Below are positions 53,309 to 62,241 of a stretch of 64,000 bases of DNA, piece by piece (the first letter of the stretch is position 1; each line of letters begins with the position of its first letter). Below the pieces are notes generated by a model. It searched no databases and was not told the origin of the DNA. It was given only the letters and a program-made list of their open reading frames with translations. The stretch is from contig NZ_CP031941.1 in the NCBI RefSeq assembly GCF_003443655.1, positions 4,524,501 through 4,588,500 of the forward strand, written 5' to 3'. The translations under genes were made by a program, and so were the position numbers. Source of the stretch: Nostoc sphaeroides (lineage in GTDB: Bacteria > Cyanobacteriota > Cyanobacteriia > Cyanobacteriales > Nostocaceae).

Positions 53309-55153
53309 TTACATATCTTGTTTATATTCTTCTAATAATTGCGGAATGTGATCGTACCCATCTACACCAATAACCGCAATAATTTTCGGGCGATGTTGCT
53401 GTAAGAACTTTTGGAAAGCTTCTGCCCCGATTTGCCCTTGTAAAATTGTCAGTAACCCTGCTGGTTGTCGCCACTCATTAGAAGCAATTTGCTCCAAAAG
53501 ATACATTCCTAAGCAGCCTGTGTAAACAGTTTTTTCGGAATTTTGTAAGTGATAATAAGCTTCTGCTAAATAAGCTAAGTTTCGCCCTTGAAGATACAAA
53601 TCGCCGGAAACTTGCGCTGTTTTAAAGCCATCTTCAAGATATTTAATTGCAGTTTGGTGTTCTCCAATTACTAGATAAGCAATTCCTAAACTGCTGACAC
53701 ATAAGGCTTTACTTTGAATATCACCTAATTTTTCTGATAATTTTAAACCTTGTTCCAAATAGTTAATTGCAGCTTCATAAGTTTCTGGTTCTAAGTTTTC
53801 CAGTTCTTGAGCTTGCATCACTTCGCTGTAACCTAAATTTACCAGCGCGTTTGCTTCTCCTGTTCTATCGCCTGCTTGCCGACTTAGTATTAATGCTCGT
53901 TGACTGTAGTTAATTGCCTCAGCATAATTTTGCTGTTGCACGTAAGTGCGGCTGAGGTGGTTGAGATTGGCAATTTCACAGGCGCGATCGCCTGCATTTC
54001 TGGCTATCTCTAACGCCTGATGATGAAAATCAAGTGAGCGCTGGTATTGTCCCAAAGCACGCTGGGAATAACCTAAAAGTGTCAAAATCCGCGCTTTTTC
54101 TTGGGTTCCCTCGCCTCGTCGCAATGGTTCATCCAAATAATCGAGGGCATCTCGCAAATAATTGCCAGTAAAAGAGGCAAAAATCCCGCCGTAAAAGGGA
54201 AAATATGGACGCTGGGCAAAGGTTCGCAATATCTGGAGCATGATTTGAGAACAGGCATTGCTGTATACTTTACCAATGCTCCCAAAACCACTTGCTAACT
54301 GACTCCAAATCACTGCAAAGGTCAAGAATGTGGAAATGGACAACTTTGGCCCGGCTTTAACATCGTAAGCTTGTTGGTCAAACCAGTTAATTAGTCCTCG
54401 TTGCAAGAATTGTAAAATCAATGCCATTTCCACCCAATCTCTGAGGGTGATACCCCGTTGTCGTTCGGCAAACTCTATTGCCGATTCTTCCCTAGCCAAG
54501 GTGCGAAGCAGTTCTTGGGGTAACTCACTATTGAGTTGTTTCGCCCAACTTGCCCAAGGGCCACGTTCTCCCGGTACGCCACCAAATCCCAGAGATTCTT
54601 TTTGCTCGTACAGCCAACTGAGCAAGTTGTCTTGCAATCGCTGCCAAGAAGCTAAACCACGGGTAATCCCTTCAGAAAATTGTTCTAAATCAGCATCTGC
54701 CTGGGCAAATTGCTGCAATGCTTTTGATAATTCCTGTAACTGTTGCAAATTTAGCGGATACTTCTGATTGGGGTCAGTAATCCGTAAAAATACGGCTAGA
54801 CGCTCGTCAGCAGGAGCTGAGGTAATTTCTGTAACTGCGGAGGCGATCGCTTCTGTGGACTTGTTTTGCTCTTGCCAACGTTGCCATTGACTTTGAATGG
54901 TTTTAATGGCTCTCAAACTCCGAGTAGCCTTGGCTTTTTTTAGTTCGTCTTTTTCACTATCGACTTGATTTTGGAGAGCATTCAAGCGATCGCTCAAAGC
55001 TAGCTCAAAGACTTCCCCTGTCCCGGAAGTAATTCCTTTAAGCAGCATTTGATACACCATCTCCACAGAGCTAATTTTGCCCTTGAGGGTGGTTTCGACA
55101 ATTTCATCGATTAAGGCAAGATAGCGATCGCGCAATGGCAAAGAGTCTGGCAC
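53309..55153 (-). CDS. Tetratricopeptide-repeat protein
   Basis: 614 residues. The first 350 residues form a domain I cannot name (helical, with a hydrophobic region around 265-330). The last 250 contain about five TPR units: ARILTLLGYSQRALGQYQRSLDFH, REIANLNHLSRTY-like, EANALVNLGYSE, and so on. The spacing and A-G-x-Y pattern fit TPR_12-type repeats. Such proteins bind partners and often assist signalling in filamentous cyanobacteria. The start is a GTG at 55153. There is no neighbour in the operon. Confidence 0.8.
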   Translation of the reverse strand: MPDSLPLRDRYLALIDEIVETTLKGKISSVEMVYQMLLKGITSGTGEVFELALSDRLNALQNQVDSEKDELKKAKATRSLRAIKTIQSQWQRWQEQNKSTEAIASAVTEITSAPADERLAVFLRITDPNQKYPLNLQQLQELSKALQQFAQADADLEQFSEGITRGLASWQRLQDNLLSWLYEQKESLGFGGVPGERGPWASWAKQLNSELPQELLRTLAREESAIEFAERQRGITLRDWVEMALILQFLQRGLINWFDQQAYDVKAGPKLSISTFLTFAVIWSQLASGFGSIGKVYSNACSQIMLQILRTFAQRPYFPFYGGIFASFTGNYLRDALDYLDEPLRRGEGTQEKARILTLLGYSQRALGQYQRSLDFHHQALEIARNAGDRACEIANLNHLSRTYVQQQNYAEAINYSQRALILSRQAGDRTGEANALVNLGYSEVMQAQELENLEPETYEAAINYLEQGLKLSEKLGDIQSKALCVSSLGIAYLVIGEHQTAIKYLEDGFKTAQVSGDLYLQGRNLAYLAEAYYHLQNSEKTVYTGCLGMYLLEQIASNEWRQPAGLLTILQGQIGAEAFQKFLQQHRPKIIAVIGVDGYDHIPQLLEEYKQDM

Positions 55154-55667
55154 TTTGGCTACTAGAGAACGTCACATCCATTCTAATTCTAGTCTGAGTT
55201 TGACCGAGTTGATTGAACGCCTGTAGGGCTTGGGGGCAGGGGGCAGGTTCTTTTCCCTGCACGAACTGCGGAGCGAAGACATATAAGCAACCTGTGAGCT
55301 ACCCCGCCGTAAGACGGACGTAGCTCTCCCAATTCATCGGGAATAGCCATCAATTACTTCGTAGTTTTTTTGGTCTTACATTCCCTCCTCTTGTCAGGAG
55401 TCCTGGTTCCCAAGACCCAAATACTCATAGTAGTATTTTATACAAAAACATAGACAAAAGCTGATTTATAGAGGTGAATTATAAAATGAGAGCCATATTT
55501 AGGATAAAACAAACTTTGCAAGCTTAACCCTTGTGGATGATTTTGACGAGGATTGCGATCGCACCCCTACAATACCACTTCTTCTAAGAGAGAAGGGTGT
55601 GTTTCGGCTTGCGTAACGCTGTATTATTTTTGAATATTTTCTCAAGATTTTTTCCGAGACGCTACCA
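55154..55667. other. Gene-free stretch with a double hairpin, possible IS remnant
   Basis: At 55296-55330 GAGCTAC and GTAGCTC enclose CCGTAAGACGG. TCCC...GGGA follows, then a T-rich stretch near 55362. The arrangement recalls the structured ends of IS200/IS605-type elements, but no TnpA/TnpB coding remains. The rest is AT-rich. Confidence 0.35.
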
Positions 55668-56201
55668 ATGACTATTCGCCATGCGACTGAAACTGACTTA
55701 CCTGCAATTGTGGCAATTTATAATGCTGCAATTCCTAGCCGCATGGCAACTGCTGATTTAGAGCCAGTATCTGTAGAAAGTCGCCTTCCTTGGTTCAAGG
55801 CGCGATCGCCTTCACGACGCCCACTTTGGGTAATCGAAGTAGAGGGAGTAATTGCTGGATGGCTGAGTTTCCAATCCTTTTATGGGCGACCCGCCTATAA
55901 TACTACTGCCGAAATTAGTATTTACATAGCCCCTGGCTTCCATCGATGTGGTTTGGGACGGCAACTATTAGCACAAGCAATTAATGAAAGTCCTACTTTG
56001 GGTTTAAAGACCTTACTATGCTTTATTTTTGCCCACAATCAACCCAGTTTAAAACTTTTTGAAACATTTGGTTTTCAACCTTGGGGACATTTACCTAAAG
56101 TTGCCGAAATTGACAGCGTTGAACGCGACTTAGTAATAATGGGACTCCAAATTATTGACACTCCCACAACTTCAAGCTGTGGGATTGCAAGGTTTGAGTG
56201 A
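55668..56201 (+). CDS. GNAT acetyltransferase of the phosphinothricin acetyltransferase (PAT) type
   Basis: 177 residues. The order IRHATETDLPAIVAIYNAAI, the SFYGRPAY loop, EISIYIAPGFHRCGLGRQLL (acetyl-CoA binding Q/RxxGxG/A) and FAHNQPSLKLFETFGF matches the PAT/bar/yncA branch. Relatives acetylate phosphinothricin or methionine sulfoximine/sulfone, and resistance is a possible role. The native substrate here is unknown. Confidence 0.88.
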   Translation: MTIRHATETDLPAIVAIYNAAIPSRMATADLEPVSVESRLPWFKARSPSRRPLWVIEVEGVIAGWLSFQSFYGRPAYNTTAEISIYIAPGFHRCGLGRQLLAQAINESPTLGLKTLLCFIFAHNQPSLKLFETFGFQPWGHLPKVAEIDSVERDLVIMGLQIIDTPTTSSCGIARFE

Positions 56202-56343
56202 TTTGTTGATTGACATCCCTGACAACAGACTTTGGGAAGTCTACTCAAGTCTATAGGTTGCTAAATAGGGGCTTTGAGCTTGCGATTTGGTTTGGTTCAA
56301 TTCAGGCGATCGTAAAGAGACATTTATTTAAAGTAAATAAATT

Positions 56344-56583
56344 TTATGGTAATAACTTCTTAATTTTAGCTAATTTTAGCCAGTTTGGATATTCAGTCAT
56401 CAGTAAATCATAAAGTTCTTTATCCGCTATATTTTCTGGATCTTCTAAACTGAAAACATCGCAGTTATCAACATAGCGATCGCTCATTTCGTCCAGTCGT
56501 TCTAGGAAGGTAAAATCACTTGTCTTTGCTTGAGCTAACCAGCCTAAAATCCCTTTACTTTTGATATTTATATCTCTAAACAT
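56344..56583 (-). CDS. Small protein following dacB, unknown
   Basis: 79 residues (MFRDINIKSKGILGWLAQAKTSDF..., acid-rich). The ATG lies 3 bp after the dacB stop on the same strand, so one transcript is likely. No family recognised. The gap and codon use support a real gene. Confidence 0.55.
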   Translation of the reverse strand: MFRDINIKSKGILGWLAQAKTSDFTFLERLDEMSDRYVDNCDVFSLEDPENIADKELYDLLMTEYPNWLKLAKIKKLLP

Positions 56584-56586
56584 TTG

Positions 56587-58047
56587 TTAACAACGCTGCA
56601 ATTGTGTTAACAACACAACAATTTCATCAATTGCCTGCCGCAAAACTGTTGCAGGTTGTTCCGATTGATTGACGAGAATACTAAAAACCAACGGCTCATA
56701 TTTAGGCGCATTCATATATCCAGATAGAGAAACTACACCCGTTAACGTACCTGTTTTTGCTTGGACAATGCCCTCAGCAGGTGTATATTGAAAGCGGTCT
56801 TTTAAGGTTCCACTTTTACCCGCCACGGGTAAAGATGCGCGATATATATATGCTGTTGGTGTTCTTGCGATTCCTCGCAAAGTTTGTACAAAAGCTTCTG
56901 GTGTCACTAAGTTACGACGCGATAAACCCGAACCATCCACTAAAATATAATTGGCTGGATCAACTCCCAATTGAGTTAAACTCGCTTTCACAGCTGCCAA
57001 GCCTACATCAGCGCTAGTCTGATTCACTCTGGGTTTTTTCACAGCTAATGCTCTCAAAAGTGCTTCAGCATAAAGATTATTACTATTTAGATTTGTCTCT
57101 GCTAATAATTCAGATAACGGTGGCGACTCTACAAATGCTATTTCTTCTTGATTCACACCACCATTTGCTACTAATATTTGTCCCAAAGGAATTTTTTCTG
57201 TTGCTAAAGCTGCACGGAAGCGCCGTAAGAAGTAATAATTAGGGTCAACTACAGGTAAATCTATTAAAGATGGTTCAGTATTTGCTGTTAATTGTCCTTG
57301 AATTCGTAATACTGTTCCTGATAATTCACGGGTAATGTTAACGTAGCTTGGTTGATTTTGGGGAACGGTTACTGACTGATTAATTGTCCGCCACTGTCTT
57401 GCCTCGCCAGGATCAATCCACACCACTTGTAAAGATTTACCTACAGCTTGCGGTACAAGTTTTAAGCTAAAAATATTTTGATTTAGAATAAAGCTGCTGA
57501 CTGGTGCGCCATAGTCTGACTGCACATCTTCCCATTGCCAGGTGGGGTTAACAATATCACCTTGAATAAAACTATCATCAGCTATCAATCGCTGAATTTG
57601 AGTAATACCTTTCTGTTTTAGCTGCTGTGCTAATGTTTGCAGTTGAGTATCACTTAAGCTGGGATCTCCCCTACCGACAACACGTAAAACACCATTGCCA
57701 TCCTGATAAATTGAGGTGCGAATCCGAAAATTAGCACCCAATTGCTGCAATGCAGCTGCTGTTGTCAGCAATTTCAGGTTAGAAGCGGGAGTAAAATATT
57801 TCTGAGCATCCCGACTGTAAAGAACTGGCCCCGTTGACAGGGGTTGCACTAAAATTCCCCAGCGCACCCGACTAAATAAAGGACGATTGATTACAGCATC
57901 TATAGCTGTTCCCAGTTGGGTAGAGCAAATTGATTTTGTGGTAGTTGTTGGTGCAACTGGGGTTTGTGCTTTAGCTGCTAGCTGGGTAACACCAATTTGA
58001 GTACCCAGAAACAGCAGCATCAAGCCAAGAGAAGTTTTCCTGGTCAT
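56587..58047 (-). CDS. dacB: D-alanyl-D-alanine carboxypeptidase/endopeptidase (PBP4 type)
   Basis: 486 residues with a signal peptide (LGLMLLFLGTQIGVTQLAAKA). The serine active-site motifs are present: SxxK as SNLK (89-92), SxN as SNN in NLNSNNLYAEALLR, and KTG in AKTGTLTGVVSLSGY. The large insert between SxxK and SxN is the PBP4 hallmark. It trims or cuts peptidoglycan peptides in the periplasm. Complete length. Confidence 0.95.
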   Translation of the reverse strand: MTRKTSLGLMLLFLGTQIGVTQLAAKAQTPVAPTTTTKSICSTQLGTAIDAVINRPLFSRVRWGILVQPLSTGPVLYSRDAQKYFTPASNLKLLTTAAALQQLGANFRIRTSIYQDGNGVLRVVGRGDPSLSDTQLQTLAQQLKQKGITQIQRLIADDSFIQGDIVNPTWQWEDVQSDYGAPVSSFILNQNIFSLKLVPQAVGKSLQVVWIDPGEARQWRTINQSVTVPQNQPSYVNITRELSGTVLRIQGQLTANTEPSLIDLPVVDPNYYFLRRFRAALATEKIPLGQILVANGGVNQEEIAFVESPPLSELLAETNLNSNNLYAEALLRALAVKKPRVNQTSADVGLAAVKASLTQLGVDPANYILVDGSGLSRRNLVTPEAFVQTLRGIARTPTAYIYRASLPVAGKSGTLKDRFQYTPAEGIVQAKTGTLTGVVSLSGYMNAPKYEPLVFSILVNQSEQPATVLRQAIDEIVVLLTQLQRC

Positions 58048-58109
58048 CAGATAGTTCTTAAAACTACTTGATGATAATACCTTAGTTCGACGGGAGTAAA
58101 TTAATACTC

Positions 58110-58568
58110 TTATTCTTCTTCTTCCTCTTCTTCGCCAAACACTCCATCTATAAGTTCTTGTGCGCGTTCGTCTGAAATCTTTAAGGCTTCTTGAAGTTCA
58201 GAGATATAATCTTGTTCAGCTTCGGGTACTTCCTCATCAACCCCTACTACTAAGATAGCGGTGATGTATGCAGCTTCACGATAGCCTTTATTCGGTAAGG
58301 ATTCGATGGACTGGGCGATTAAATCTTCTGGTTCTTCTTCTTCTATCAAGCTGACGACTTTTTCGGTCAATTCTTCAAAGTCTTCTTCAGAGTAATCTTC
58401 AAATAAGCCAACCTGACCGAGAAATTCACTTAAAGCATATTCTTCTGTTGAAGAAATACCTTCACCGTCAGCCGCAGCTGAAAACAGTCCAAGGATTGCG
58501 ATCGCAACTTCTGGTTCTAGAGCAACTGAACTAACACTACGGCCTTTGGGCAATTTGCGTTTAGACAT
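58110..58568 (-). CDS. TerB-like (tellurite resistance family) acidic protein
   Basis: 152 residues, with a very acidic second half ending GEEEEEEE. The N-terminal EVAIAILGLFSAAADGEGISSTEEYALSEFL is like a TerB helical pair with conserved acidic metal-site residues (ADGEGIS). A second half-repeat occurs around ITAILVVGVDEEVPEAEQDYI. TerB proteins sense or bind metal at the membrane. The assignment is by this pattern only. Confidence 0.75.
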   Translation of the reverse strand: MSKRKLPKGRSVSSVALEPEVAIAILGLFSAAADGEGISSTEEYALSEFLGQVGLFEDYSEEDFEELTEKVVSLIEEEEPEDLIAQSIESLPNKGYREAAYITAILVVGVDEEVPEAEQDYISELQEALKISDERAQELIDGVFGEEEEEEE

Positions 58569-58777
58569 AATTATCCTCTAAAAGTTACGTGATATTTCAG
58601 GAAGTCATACCTTGCGGTTTATAATGCTTCCTAAATTTAGGATTCCCAAAAGAATGCGGAAAAATGCATTGGTATGAATATTTATTTTCATGAAAAATAC
58701 GCAGATATATATTTTTCTGCGTATAAAAACGGTTAAGCTACCCTGAATTATCAAACCTACTTTTGACGGTATCTAAA

Positions 58778-58845
58778 GGCCGTGTGCGGTGAAAGTCGCA
58801 AGCACGGTTTCGGATGGGTGATGCAGTAATGCACACCTCGACGCT
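58778..58845 (+). mobile_element. Group II intron 3' remnant (domain V and VI)
   Basis: GGCCGTGTGCGGTGAAAGTC and following bases (58778-58811) fold as the 34-nt domain V. CCGTG pairs with CACGG, TGCGGT with GTCGCA, with a GAAA tetraloop and a two-base AG bulge. A domain VI-like hairpin follows (GGTGATGCAGTAATGCACACC, written as arms GGTG/CACC). The usual AGC triad at the start reads GGC. No reverse transcriptase or 5' intron end is near, so it is a relic. Confidence 0.8.
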
Positions 58846-58904
58846 AACAGTGATGGTTCCTGAGCTTGTCGAAGGACTGAATTTCTCGCATAACAGGTAT
58901 TCTT

Positions 58905-59342
58905 ATGAAAATAGCAGAACAAGGAGTGAATAACATAGTGCGGTTAATTTTGATAGCAATATTGCTGGTGCTAGTGACAGCTTGTGGCAGTATTGGACTG
59001 CTACCAACTAGCGAGTTAGTGCAAAAAGCGATCGCACTTGGGCTAGAGCAAACTCAACAAAAACTTAGCCAACAGTTGGATCTAGATTTTCAAGGGTTTG
59101 AAATCAAGCGGCTATCAATTACCCAGGAACAACCCCTAACGATTGAAAATTTACCAGCTTTCCACGTTCGGGGAACCTACGACTTGATTGTAAAGCTACC
59201 AAAACGGCGCTTGACGCAACCAAAAAAACCTTTTGACGTTTACCTACAAATTCAGCAAGAAGGCAAAACCTGGCGATTGCTTCTTCCAGAAAAGGGTAGT
59301 AAAAATACTCAATCAATTTGGCGTAGTTATCTCATCCAATAG
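58905..59342 (+). CDS. Small lipoprotein, unknown family
   Basis: 145 residues. Signal sequence LILIAILLVLVTACG with the lipobox LVTAC (Cys27). The mature part has LQIQQEGKTWRLLLPE and a beta-rich pattern. A degenerate copy of its 3' end may exist at 60416-60470. Function unknown. The preceding DNA is a group II intron relic. Confidence 0.7.
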   Translation: MKIAEQGVNNIVRLILIAILLVLVTACGSIGLLPTSELVQKAIALGLEQTQQKLSQQLDLDFQGFEIKRLSITQEQPLTIENLPAFHVRGTYDLIVKLPKRRLTQPKKPFDVYLQIQQEGKTWRLLLPEKGSKNTQSIWRSYLIQ

Positions 59343-59371
59343 CGACGGGGAACAGTAAATAAGCAACAAAG

Positions 59372-59893
59372 TTAGTCTCCTGCATCAACTAGTTCAAAAA
59401 ATTGCGAAATTTGTTTAGTCGAGCGAATGTGATAAACATTTTTGATGCTTTTAGCCTGCTCGATATACTCACGATATTTTGGGGTTAAGTATTTATAACA
59501 CAACCAAAGCACGCGGTAGCTAGTAAGTGAACTCTTTAATATTGGACTATTGGAGGGCCAGCCTTCTGGCGGTTTAAAGTAACCTGTGATTAGTCGTTTA
59601 GTTACCCACCATCCATGCACATATAGCGGTAAATCGACAAAAACCAGAGTATCTGCCTCGTCAAGTCGTAGCCAGAGAGTTTCCATGCAACCAAACCCAT
59701 CAATAATCCATCGATCAGTAACTAAAATTTGCTGATGGGTGTGCTTATAGTCTTCATGTGGAACCTCTGTGCCTCCCGATTGATATTTAATCTTGTCCAA
59801 GATGTAAAGTGGCAAACCAGTGATTTGAGATAATTTCTTGCTTAGAGTTGATTTCCCGCCTCCAGCATTGCCAAACACCGCTACTTTTTTCAT
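59372..59893 (-). CDS. P-loop kinase (adenylate-kinase-like, FlaR/topology modulation type)
   Basis: 173 residues from ATG 59893, which follows AAGGAG by 7 nt; a GTG two codons earlier is less likely. Walker A GNAGGGKSTLSKKL is near the start, then LPLYILDKIKY and RWIIDGFGCMETLWLRL. DTLVFVDLP serves as the Walker B-like strand. This matches small nucleotide-kinase-like ATPases, sometimes named FlaR or topology modulation protein. The substrate is unknown. Confidence 0.8.
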   Translation of the reverse strand: MKKVAVFGNAGGGKSTLSKKLSQITGLPLYILDKIKYQSGGTEVPHEDYKHTHQQILVTDRWIIDGFGCMETLWLRLDEADTLVFVDLPLYVHGWWVTKRLITGYFKPPEGWPSNSPILKSSLTSYRVLWLCYKYLTPKYREYIEQAKSIKNVYHIRSTKQISQFFELVDAGD

Positions 59894-60078
59894 CGCCACT
59901 CTCCTTTTAGTGCAATCAAGTCAAATTTGGCACAAGCTTGTCACGAAAGAATAAAAGTTTTAGCTATATTACCTTTATACTACAAAATGTGTTGTTAGAA
60001 GATTTTTACTACCGAGACTTAAACATTTTTGAGGCATAAAAAAGACTCAAACCTTGAAAGTGGTTCATTTTATTTATA

Positions 60079-60370
60079 TATAGCGGTTATCAGTTGAGTG
60101 CAATATTGACCTAAGGAACTTCCAAGTAAAAAAGTATTCCATTGCTATTGTTCACTGTTGACCGTTGACGGTTCACGAGTTTTCAGTCAACACTCAACAG
60201 TCAACAGTCAACGGACTTGAATGTGGAATAATTTATTTTTTGGAGTTCCCTAACAAGAACAGCCCCTTCCCTATAAGGGAAGGGGAGTAAGATTCAAAGC
60301 CTCTCTCCTTAAAGGAAGTGAGGAATGGAAGTGAGGTCAAACTGTATTGCTTCCATTCGAGAACCGCTAT
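60079..60370. repeat. Repeat A-type ends (TATAGCGGTT/AACCGCTATA) containing element J2
   Basis: The outer ends TATAGCGGTTATCAG and GAGAACCGCTATA bound about 290 bp. Inside, 60115-60249 is family J copy 2 (GGAACTTCCAAG ... TTGGAGTTCC). It is inverted relative to copy 1 at 11147, with CTAA on both sides. Confidence 0.6.
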
Positions 60371-60415
60371 ATGTGCAACTAAAAAAACCATCACAATCAT
60401 GTTTATTGCTACTTT

Positions 60416-60470
60416 CGTCAAAAGGGTAGCAAAGAGAGTTAACCTAATTGGCGTAGCTATTTCATTGAAA
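60416..60470 (+). pseudogene. Degenerate 3' fragment similar to the 58905 lipoprotein gene
   Basis: AAAAGGGTAGCAAAGAGAG and then AATTGGCGTAGCTATTTCATT align with the last 50 bases of the lipoprotein gene (GSKNTQSIWRSYLIQ end). It has about 70 percent identity by eye and a stop in frame. This suggests a former tandem duplicate that was mostly lost. Confidence 0.4.
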
Positions 60471-60569
60471 AACTGGTGTGTGCAAATACAAAAAGCATCA
60501 CAATCATTCCCGTATAACTGCTGGGGTATAGTCATGATCGAGGTATAGTTTCACCAAAAATAGGGCAAA

Positions 60570-61343
60570 ATGTATATCAACTTTTTCATCAGTTCCATTG
60601 CTGGAATTGTAATTGTGGTACTAACAGCTTTTGGTTTACTGCAATGGTTGCACATCCCTGCTGGTAACTTTCTTGATTGGGTGATTGGTGGTGCAAGTTT
60701 TTGGTGGCTATTGGTAATTGTTACCGTACCCTGGAATGTGCATTTTCAAGCCAAAGAAGTCTTAGCAGAAGCAGCACAATCCAAAGAGAAAGGAATTCCA
60801 GTTGATGAGAAACAAGTAAAGTATGTCACAGTGTTGGCAAAGCGATCGCTCTGGGTTGCCATTGCTTTACACTTATTCTCAGCCGTTGGTCTTTATACTC
60901 TTGCTGCCACTGGCATTAGTACGGTTGGATATATAAGTTCTGGCGCAGCTTTGTTATTAACAATTCTGCGTCCAGCAATTCGGGCGTATGAGTATTTATA
61001 TGCGCGGTTAGCGATGATTCGCCAAGAATGGAAGTATCCCCGCGAAGATATTGTTGAACTGCGCGATCGCTTCTCTATATTGGAACAAAAAATCCAGTCA
61101 TTCGAGGAGCAACTTAATCCAGAACAATCTTATTCATTACCCGCAACTCAACAACGCTTCGCCGAAGAAACTCGCAGAGATTTAGCCCGGATTGCGGCTA
61201 ACTTGGAAGAATTACGGGCGACAAATCAAACTGAACATGAACGTTTAGCAAGAGAAGCACGAACTGCGATCGCCCAACTTTCCACTGACGGGCAATTTCT
61301 CGATCATGTCCGCGAAATTATTCGATTTTTTAAGACCGCTTAA
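60570..61343 (+). CDS. Membrane protein with C-terminal coiled coil, unknown
   Basis: 257 residues. About four membrane helices lie in the first 135 residues (IAGIVIVVLTAFGLLQWLHI, FWWLLVIVTVPWNVHF, LWVAIALHLFSAVGLYTLAA, GYISSGAALLLTILRP). An Arg/Glu-rich coiled coil of about 110 residues follows. Similar proteins occur across cyanobacteria without assigned function. The coiled coil presumably mediates oligomerisation. Confidence 0.8.
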   Translation: MYINFFISSIAGIVIVVLTAFGLLQWLHIPAGNFLDWVIGGASFWWLLVIVTVPWNVHFQAKEVLAEAAQSKEKGIPVDEKQVKYVTVLAKRSLWVAIALHLFSAVGLYTLAATGISTVGYISSGAALLLTILRPAIRAYEYLYARLAMIRQEWKYPREDIVELRDRFSILEQKIQSFEEQLNPEQSYSLPATQQRFAEETRRDLARIAANLEELRATNQTEHERLAREARTAIAQLSTDGQFLDHVREIIRFFKTA

Positions 61344-61350
61344 TTTTTAT

Positions 61351-62124
61351 TTATGTTCGCCGATTAACTAGAGTAGCACTAGCTTGGTCAACAGGCATTA
61401 GCACAACTTCATTAATATTGACATGGGGCGATCGCGTCACACAGAAAAATATCACATCAGCCACATCATCTGCTGTCAGGGGCTTAACTCCTTGGTATAC
61501 TTTGTTGGCGCGTTCAGCATCTCCGTGAAACCGGACATTGCTAAATTCTGTTTCTACCATACCAGGATCAACAGAAGTTACACGTACCCGCGTTCCCAAC
61601 AGGTCTTGTTTTAAACCTTCCGAAATTGCCCTCACAGCAGCTTTGGTAGCACAGTAGACATTGCCACCGGGATAAGTTTGATGTCCAGCAATGGAACCTA
61701 AATTTACCACATGACCGCGATCGCGGCTCACCATTCCCGGAACCACATAGCGGGACACGTAAAGTAAACCCTTAACGTTAGTATCAATCATGTCTTCCCA
61801 GTCTTGAAAGCTGCCTTCGTGCAACTTGTCTAAACCACGACTTAGACCAGCATTGTTAATGAGAATGTCGATGTCAGACCAGGCAGAGGGTAGAGTAGAA
61901 ATGGCAAATTCAACAGCATTGCGATCGCGCACATCTAGCTGTAACAAATGAATTTCAATACCAAATTCTTTAACGAGAGTATCTGCTAGCTGCTGCAAAC
62001 GCTCCAACCGTCGTGCTGCTAGAATTAGTTTTGCACCCGCACCAGCAAATATTTTCGCACAAGCAGTACCAATACCACTACTTGCACCAGTTATTAAAAT
62101 GATTTGATTCTCTAGGGAAGTCAT
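61351..62124 (-). CDS. Short-chain dehydrogenase/reductase (YdfG-like)
   Basis: 257 residues. The cofactor loop TGASSGIG (12-19), the NNAG motif in ILINNAGLSRG, and the catalytic Ser with YCATK (Tyr/Lys) are all intact. The closest pattern is the serine / 3-hydroxy acid dehydrogenase YdfG branch (NVYCATKAAVRAISEGLKQDL). It is likely NADP-dependent (AARRLERL after the second strand). The substrate is unknown. Confidence 0.9.
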   Translation of the reverse strand: MTSLENQIILITGASSGIGTACAKIFAGAGAKLILAARRLERLQQLADTLVKEFGIEIHLLQLDVRDRNAVEFAISTLPSAWSDIDILINNAGLSRGLDKLHEGSFQDWEDMIDTNVKGLLYVSRYVVPGMVSRDRGHVVNLGSIAGHQTYPGGNVYCATKAAVRAISEGLKQDLLGTRVRVTSVDPGMVETEFSNVRFHGDAERANKVYQGVKPLTADDVADVIFFCVTRSPHVNINEVVLMPVDQASATLVNRRT

Positions 62125-62241
62125 TAGGATAGTTAGGAGTGAGGAGTTAATAGTTATGAATTATGAATTAACAAAAGTTTCACAGTTCATAATTTATCAT
62201 CACTCGTCTATAACTCCTAACTCCTAACTCCTAACTCCTAA

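Noticed and set aside
56210..56413. 67-residue plus-strand ORF
   Set aside because: It overlaps the small gene after dacB on the other strand and has no ribosome-binding site.
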